A stretch of DNA of 64,000 nucleotides from the NCBI RefSeq assembly GCF_026151205.1, contig NC_087079.1:15004445-15068444 (forward strand), read 5' to 3'. Every line of letters begins with the position of its first letter. Position 1 is the stretch's first letter. Under the pieces are notes generated by a model, which worked only from the letters and a program-made list of their open reading frames with translations, did not search any database and was not told the DNA's origin. The DNA comes from Bolinopsis microptera (taxonomy: Eukaryota > Ctenophora > Tentaculata > Lobata > Bolinopsidae). This document shows, piece after piece, positions 51,901 to 60,900 of the stretch. A program made the translations under genes and the position numbers.

Positions 51901-54900
51901 AGGCAGATAAACTATAAACATGCAAGATTTAACTTTATACATGTTAATGCAATATAGCAAACTCGCTTGAACATGACACGCGTTTAATTAGATATTCTAC
52001 ATCTTCATCTTCATGTTCTGTACGGCAAAAATTGATCTGGCACTCGAAATCTAAAACGTTTCAAAGGTGCGATATCTAATTAATGAAGCAACATTTATAA
52101 ACAGAATACATTTGAAAATAATACCGCTGTAAAGATGTCTGATTTTGTTCGATTTCAAAACTGTATTTATGTAAACAATGAATAAACACATAAAGTAAAA
52201 TATAGATCTGTCTCAACAAAATTATAACCTAAAGCAAAGCTATCAGCATTTCGTAAATCGTTTCCAAAAATAACCCATCTGCAAGAAACTGCAGCTGCCC
52301 TTATGGAAATTCTTTGCTGGACTGGAGTACGAACAAGGCAGCAGCGATGCTGCAATTAGGGCGGTCGAACTATTCGATGACCCATTAGAGTAATCTACGA
52401 ATCCCTCCTAAATATTCTATGCTAAGTAAATAATCGTTTTTAAGTAAACGAGCAAAAGTGTAGATGGTGAACCCTAAATCGTGACGAACTAAAAAATAGA
52501 GTCGATCGTTGATGATAAAAATATCAAGCACGAAAGTTAAAGATGGAATGTAATCTTAAGAAAAGGAACCTATAAATATAAAATATGGAAATAATTGAAA
52601 GGCGGAAGCACATTCAAAAATTACACAGCAGTATCGATTACGTGTTACTGTATTGTTTTTAATGATAATATTATATGTAAAAAGAAAAAGGGTCGTATTT
52701 TAATTAACAATAACTTTTCGTCACGCTGGATGAAAAGCCCTGGTAAAAAATATTCACGGTTGAAGCCGTGAACAAGGATCTATTAAAATTATCATAAATT
52801 ACAGGGCCTGCGCGTGCGTTCGGAAACCAGAAAATAAAACCGAATGAAAAGCCTGTCACACAAACATTGAACTCAAAAAAATATGTGCATACTTGACAGA
52901 TAACATGTGCATACTGGACAGATAATGTCTGTAATTCCGTACGCTACAGACGGTTATGGTCAGACAGACGGACAAACACTAAAGGCTTAAGTGCAGGGAT
53001 ATTAAGTGATCTGGGAGTGGGTTGCCGTGACAACACTGCAGTTCTCTAGGTTCTAAACCAAAATAAGGACCTATCAGGAATGTCCAGAGAGAAGTGTGAC
53101 AGTTAATTACTCTACAGATTCAGGAGCAACTGGAATGAATCTATACATAGTTCGTGATAAGGAAATACCGGTATAAGAATTCCGCGACAAATTAAAGATT
53201 CGCGACCTAAGTTTTACAGTTCAACAAAATATCACATAATATACTGAGCCCCGATTGTTTGGAAAGCGGATACTACAGTGACACTTTTCACACACGAGGG
53301 CGGACAAGCGGAACATCTCCATTTCTATGAATAGCAGTTTGTCGTGATGAACATACATAGTTCATGGCGAAGGAATTGCTGGCTCCAGGATTCTACGACC
53401 TATTAAAGTATTAAACGTTCGCGACAAATGTTTTACCGAGCGCAAAGAGATATAATGTGTAATTTGTGCCGTGCCCCCATTATTATTCAGCAGAAAGCAG
53501 CGCATTTAGGAGACTGTCGAGTCAGAGAAATAGCAGAATAGAGACAAGCAAGAAATATAACTGTCATAATTTGACAAAGCTGCTGCACCGCCAACAAACT
53601 ATAGGCTAATAGCGTATAAAAACAGTTGATAGCGTATATAGTAAAGTAGAAGCCGTCTCAGCGACTATAATGTCGACAAAAGCTGCCAACTAAACCGTCC
53701 AACAAAAAGCTTCGAAAACAATCACGTGACACGTTGAAAATGCCAGATTGGCCTTTCAAAGTATTAAGGAACTGCTTTAGACTGGGGGTTAGAAGAACAA
53801 CATAACAACGGATATCACACTTTTCAGCAATAACAAGTACAAGGGAAATGTGGTCAACAAGCAGCTGTGAGTACTGAGTTTTATTATATGTGACCCTACT
53901 ATATCACAGCAATAACAAGTACACGGCAGAATGTGGTCAAGCAGTGAGATATGTAAGATATGTGACCCATCCTACTGTGAGATATGTGAGTATGTGACCC
54001 ATCCTACAGTGAGATATGTGACTCACCCTACCGCCTACACTACTAATGTTCTGCACAGAGTTTGACAAATTGGTCGTAGTTCTAATTTAGTTATTACTAG
54101 GTATTAACTGCACTGTATGTCACGTGACATGTACACTGCAGTCTGTCCTGAGCAGCACGAGCAGTAATAGATATAAGGACACTTCATTAGTACACGAATA
54201 TGGGCGAAATTGGTACAGAAAATGGAGAAAATTGCTTGGCATAGTCTAATTGCGTGTAAATGTCCGCTACAGGAATTATAGGTCAGGGTTGGGATGACGG
54301 AGCAGTGACATTAATAGCGATTCTGTCATACTGTTCACCCTTCACAGATCATTGACGAAACTGATCAAAATGACGAGATGGAAAATGAAAATAAGGGGTT
54401 GAACTAGCAGTCAAAGTGATCACACACATCGTACATGATGGATCATTGTAGGTAAACTGATATAACACAGGGACTGTAACAGGACAAACTGTGTTACCTG
54501 ATATTCAGGACTCAGCACTGCAAACTGCTGAACAACTGTTCATTGTGACGTCATATACCTAGACGACTCGTACCACGTGACATGACGTCATAACACGTGA
54601 AGTGACGTCATGCAGCACTGCAAACTGCTGAACAACTGTTAATTGTGACGTCATATACCTTGACGACTCGTACCCCTACCTGCGCTGGACTTGCTAACAA
54701 TCGCTAATGGTTGACTAAGGAGTTTTCAATCAAACATGGCTTTATTCAATGTCAAACACTTTCAGCAAACAAATTATGAAATGTATGTCATTGTATGTAC
54801 GCAGTGAAATATGTATGAAATATGTTTATATTGTATAGCCTCTTAGAGTTATCACAAGGAGAACGAATAACAATAACAATATAGTTGGTAAAGAACATAT

Positions 54901-57900
54901 TATCAAGAAATGGGATCAAAACTGAGTTAAAACTTGTAGTAAAAACAAAATAAAACGGAGAAAACTAAAATATTTAGCGCGGCCATCATCACACCGACAC
55001 TTACCAATTCACAAAATTGCAAACATCGAATTTGTGTTCCTACCTTCCCAGATATACGGTAGAACATAGAATATATAACACGATTACAAAATATATCACA
55101 AAAATATTCACACATTTTGTAAATACCACAAGTGAATTTCAATTTGTCCAACGTGAAGGTGATAAGAAACTTGAAGGGTCAAAAAGAGAAGCGCGTCAGG
55201 GTTGGGTTTCATATCGACGCAATTATGAATTATCGTTGTATTATCAATGTTTATAGGTGCAAACTAGAAAATGAACTAGGATTATATGACTAGACGTCGT
55301 TATCAATAAATCAATGAATTTTATCGGGAAATTGTATAAATCTGTTCACCGAGTGATCGGTAAAATCAGATACAGTTAATCGAGGGAACAAAGGCGCCCG
55401 TTCCTGTATACTCTGTAAAAAAACTCATACAAAAGCATAATTACGGATAAAATACAGTCTAACCGAATTTACAAAATCAATGAGGCTCGTGAGGTTGAAC
55501 AGAAAAATGAATCATAATCTGAATAAATTAAATCTTAAATTAAATTACGACTCATAACAGCAGGACCAGAGGAAATAAAAGAAACATAACGGAAGGTAAT
55601 AAAATATAAAGGAAATAAGCCTTCTACAGTGATGAAAATTAATTTAAGATCATTGGTAAGGAAACCAATATTCTTACCTCAAACCACCGACGTTTGAGGA
55701 CGACAATAATGAGCATCAGATAACGTGAATGTAATATTAAAGAAAACTGTTAAGTTAATGGACAAATGAATATAAAAGTTAATGTGTATAAAATTTAATA
55801 AAAGAATCTCACCGCCGAATTTGCTCGTTTTCGCACTGTGGTATTGCAAAGCAACCAGTCTAGGATCGGACCAGGTCGTCGAACCGTCGTTGTGACTGAA
55901 AATATTACAATCAAAAAATGGGAATAAGAAAATATTTGGGGTTGTATTCATTCAATTGTGCAGAAATTATCTAAATATTTCTGTCGGTATTTTATCGAAT
56001 TGGCGACAGAAAACTTTAAAATAAAGACAAGTAAAGGCGCTTCCTTGCCCTTATCGATTGCTCCAAAGTTAATTAGGTAGATACGGCTGAACTTACGCGG
56101 ATATAGATACTCTCCTCGCAGGTAGGGACACCCTCCGTTTAGGCTTTGAATTATCAATTAATGCCATCAAGATTAACTGATTAAAGATAGTAACTCAATT
56201 TAGAACAAGTTTATAGCTCACACGCCATGAAATACACACGAAAAGTAAGTAAAATATAGCGACTATTTTAGTTTGTAGGTAAAATGGTGACATCCTCTGG
56301 ATCCTATTACCTTAGTATTGCTGTACAACTACTACATAATATTTTAGTATGTCTAAAATTATAAATATATTATTACAGTAGGTTGTATCCTTGTTAGCTG
56401 CAATATATAACTACTCTCACTACAATTAAACAATCTTTGCAAAAAACGGTAATAAAGGTCTAACGATACAATAACTCCAACAATACAAGGCTCGACAGTT
56501 ATACAAGGAGTTGCGAATTTGGAATCGTGCTAATAAAACTATGTGCCGGATATACGATTGGACAGAACCTAGAATCGCAAACATACGACAACAAGCAAAG
56601 ATACGACAACACGCCAACATACACCAAGAAACCAACGATTATAACTGAGACAAATAGACTGTGTCACGTCTAAACTTTGACCGTAACCGGGAATACGGCA
56701 GAAAAAACTTATGTTTTATTAATTACGCATAGTTAGATCTGAGATTACGGGCTTGGTGTACCAGTTAAGTCTTGGTTTTAAAAGATCTAATAGTCGCTGG
56801 ATCATAATTAAATATTTTCAATCATCAGTCCAGGGGTAACCAGCAATTATAAGCGACCTTACTACCTGGGAAAATAGTTAAATCATCGTATTGCCAAGCA
56901 TGTATCGTTTTATCTTTCTGTAGCGTTCACATTTTAGACTGCCAAAAATTGAGTTTTTGTAATGATGTTCCCTGGTTCAATCGTAAAAAAGTTTGCCCAT
57001 AAGAAAAATTCATAACGTAATTAAGCAGAAGGCTTCTGGCCCTAATATTCAAATGATCATCTCCGGAAGGAAAAAGCAAACCGAACCTGGGCTAAAAGAA
57101 CTTAAACTTAAAGATTAAAAAAATAAAATTTTAGAGCGGGGCCGGAGTTGGTATCGGATAGAAAAAGCAAACCACACTTGCAGAATGAGTCAAGAAAATA
57201 TCGCAGGGGAGGCAATATACCACAATTATAGTCAGTAACTCCTAGTCACTAGCGTTAGTACGGGTTACTAGATTACTAGGGCGGTTTCTAGGAGGTTACT
57301 AGTGCGGTTACTGGTGCGGTTACTAGGTGCACTACTTCACAACAACTCACTTGATAAAGTACTTCTGCCCGTACTGCGTGTACGCTGTCTCCCAGCCCGG
57401 TGGTAATTTGCCCACCTGACGCGGTCCCAACTGTCTGCCTCCCCCTTGGTTGTGCCTGCGGGTACGGCCACGGTGAGGTGTAAACTAAACACTTGTTTAA
57501 CACGTGTTGCTTTCTTGTAACGACGAAGTTTTTAATACTTTCAACACTACTATATAACAAATAATTTGAGCATGAATAAGAAGTTGTTACTTTGAAACGT
57601 CGTTTATCCTAACAGTGCAATATCATTTGTCGCAAATCAGAATAATCAGAAACTATTTGGAAAAACCCAAAAACTGTCTATTATTATGAAGGAGTCAGAA
57701 TTGGTTTTTGGGTGTGACGTCATCTTGCCACATAAATCATTTAGAGGTCTAAACTGGGAGTTTTGTCTGGGGTGTATTCTTCTCGACAAGCAGTGTAAGC
57801 AGTTGTAGGGCTAAACACAGTTCAGTATCAGACGCTAGGATTGACCAGATAACAGTATAAACTTGGTTTGTGGGCAGTCAGAAGAGTGATCTGTGGGCTG

Positions 57901-60900
57901 TGTGATCTGTGTGATCTGTGAGCTGTGTTATACGTCCTACGAGCTTACAAGTCACCAGCTTCTGACGGCAACTTGAATTCTAGATCTGATGATGACCATA
58001 ACCTTATTCATGTAATCATGTGTACGGTATATATATAATATCAGTGTCAGCTAATGCAATGACATGATATAATATCAGTTAATTCAATATTGCTGTCAGT
58101 ATCTGAGATAGCAGTGACCACAATCCCTTACGAAGAAGAAGATAGCAGTTACTCACATGTTGGGGTCGTAGGGTTCGGGGCGGGGTGTGCCGTACATGTG
58201 ACCCCCGTACGAACCTTTCTCTAGTAGGACACCTGAGGGAAGATGTGGTTCTAAAAAGGTACGCCAGGGGGGGGTGGTTATAATAAGGTACGCCAAGGGG
58301 GAGGGGGTGGTTTTAAGGCATGTCTGGAAGGGACTTGGTTGACCGAGAGAGTCATAACGAGGTTGGTTATATCATGATCAGATACTATCATCAATATTCA
58401 ATATTTGCTCAACTCACTAGTTGTTTTTGTACCACAAAGCACTGACTAATGACATTCGAGCTATTATAATCTAATGATTAAAATTTGAATGTAAATTTGA
58501 AATGAAAACGATAACACCTAAATAATAGAGATCCACATAAAAACTAGTGAGATCTCAGTAACTGTAGTTAACAGTAGTTAAGTTAAAGTGGTTAACTAAG
58601 TAACAAAGTTACTGACCTTTCTCTTCGAGTTCGTTAAACTCCTCCTCACTGACAAATATGTAATCTAACCCCGGCTTCTCATCTACCCGCGGGGGCCTTG
58701 TCGTGTCTAGATTAGTTTGGGGTTAACTAAAATCACTCACAAACTTAGCTGGTTTTAATTGACGTCTTTAAAACTAAGTTCATTCAAATAAATAATAGTC
58801 ACATTTAGCATATTCAAATTTAAAACAGTCAAAGGTAATTAAAATCGTGAGTAGAATACAGATGCATGTCTGTCAATGACCAAGCTTCTACACACTTTTT
58901 ACAACAAAGAGAGGCGGCCTTTCAAGTAAGAAGTCAAAAACAAGCGGTCTAAAAACTTCCAGACAAATGATTTCCTATCTTTACCCAAATATATGATTGA
59001 GTAGGTAGTGTTATGAAATTCTAGATTGGAAGTAAGATCACTTTTCAATAGGCAGAAAACTAAACCCATACCCAGATTATATGTTTAAATCTTGAGTTTA
59101 ATTCGTGTAAAATGGACGTGAAAATGTTGGTTACCATGGATTATAAAACTTTTTCCCTAGATGGAATGTATACTGCAACCAACCGATGTAAAGTCGCATT
59201 AACTGTCACAATTGGCGAGGAATTTGGGCGGAAATAAGGAATATTCATTATTCTTACTGTTAAATAGGGACTATTGAATGTAAATGTGTAGTTTTTGTTT
59301 GGTTGAAAGGATTTGCAAAGCTGTCACCCTTCACTTCGATCAGATTTTTGAAAGTGTCAAAACACCATTGTTATCGTAAATAACAAACTCCACTGAAAAT
59401 AAAAGATAAAGATGACTTCTTTGGTAGTCCTCTGTCTGATAAAGATAATATTACTAGATGAAAGATTATCACATTCTGACTAGCTACACTGGCTCACACA
59501 GGAATGTATAATCTAACGAGGTAACAAGGGAACGGAGTAGACATTCTGCAAATACCTAAAACTAGAAGTTCCCAACATCATGCCCTGAGGACACGTGATG
59601 CCCATATAAGGAGCGGTGCCCTAATGACCAGGGAGAGTTCATAAGTCATCTGAATTATACACAAGTTCCCAATGACCATTGTATCGACGCACAAATGCTC
59701 AAGACAAAACAGGATTAAGGAAAATACCTGAGATATCTTAATGCTTAAACTACAAGACAAATCAGTTGACATCGTCAATTTAGGATCCTTATCTCGTAGT
59801 TCAACTAATAAAAGCTTCCGAACTATAAATTAAGTTAGACATCTAAACTGCACTCATTTACTCAGACATTTCAACTATTTAGATAATTTCAGCAAGCTAA
59901 TAATATTAATTGCACTAAAATAAAGTCCAGTAAACGATAGCGAGCTTGTACCAACTAGAGAATTATATCCAGCAGACAGCGAATAAGAGAGGGCTTACAC
60001 ATGGTCCAAAACAAAGTTTTATAGATCTACAGTCTTATAGTAGTAATTACACACAATACATAATGACTGACAATAGAACGTGAAACATAGAACAACATAC
60101 ACATTGCACAGGGTACTGTTATATCACACATGTGATATACAATTATAATTTGCATGATGACACTCCATTCAATGTAAGAGACAATACGGAAACACCAAAT
60201 ATGAAGACCTAGAATAAGAACAAGAAACCTGGATTCCAGTAGTTTCCAGTAGTCCTGGTAACATAGAGATGCCACAGTGCTATGTATTGTACATCATTAT
60301 GTACAAAGCAGTGCCTGGAATTACCAGGTGTGTATTATTTGCCATGATGCTAAGTAATAGATATTTAAAGTTTAAACCACATATTGTGCCGTTGTCTTTC
60401 ATAAAATATATTTGATTTTTGTACGGTAAGCCTCACATGACGGTGTTACACTTAGAGTTTTTGTGGAGGAAGTAATACTTCCGTTCCATTTAACATGCCG
60501 TAAATAGAAGAGTCCAAGTTTAAAAGCCACATGCACAAACAACAACAAAAACTTATACTGACGATACAAATCAGAGATCGAACTAGTGTTAGATGACTGA
60601 CACATCTTTAAAAGTTCTTGATAATGTACTGAAAAATTTGTGAACGAATTAAATGTACACAGAAAATGAAAGGATCTATTTTTAGCAAAGAAGCTGCTAA
60701 AAAGGACCCATCGCAGGTATCACCAAATAATGTCAACAGCTACAGCGAACAGAGGAATTACCGCGTCACTGTTTTATATATATTCGCAGGAATTCCACTC
60801 TTATACCGTCAAATTAACGTTCTAGACCTCGCAACGAACTTGGGCAGCTAGAGATCTCATGATATGAAACAATACAAATCCTTAATAGGAAAATGTAACA

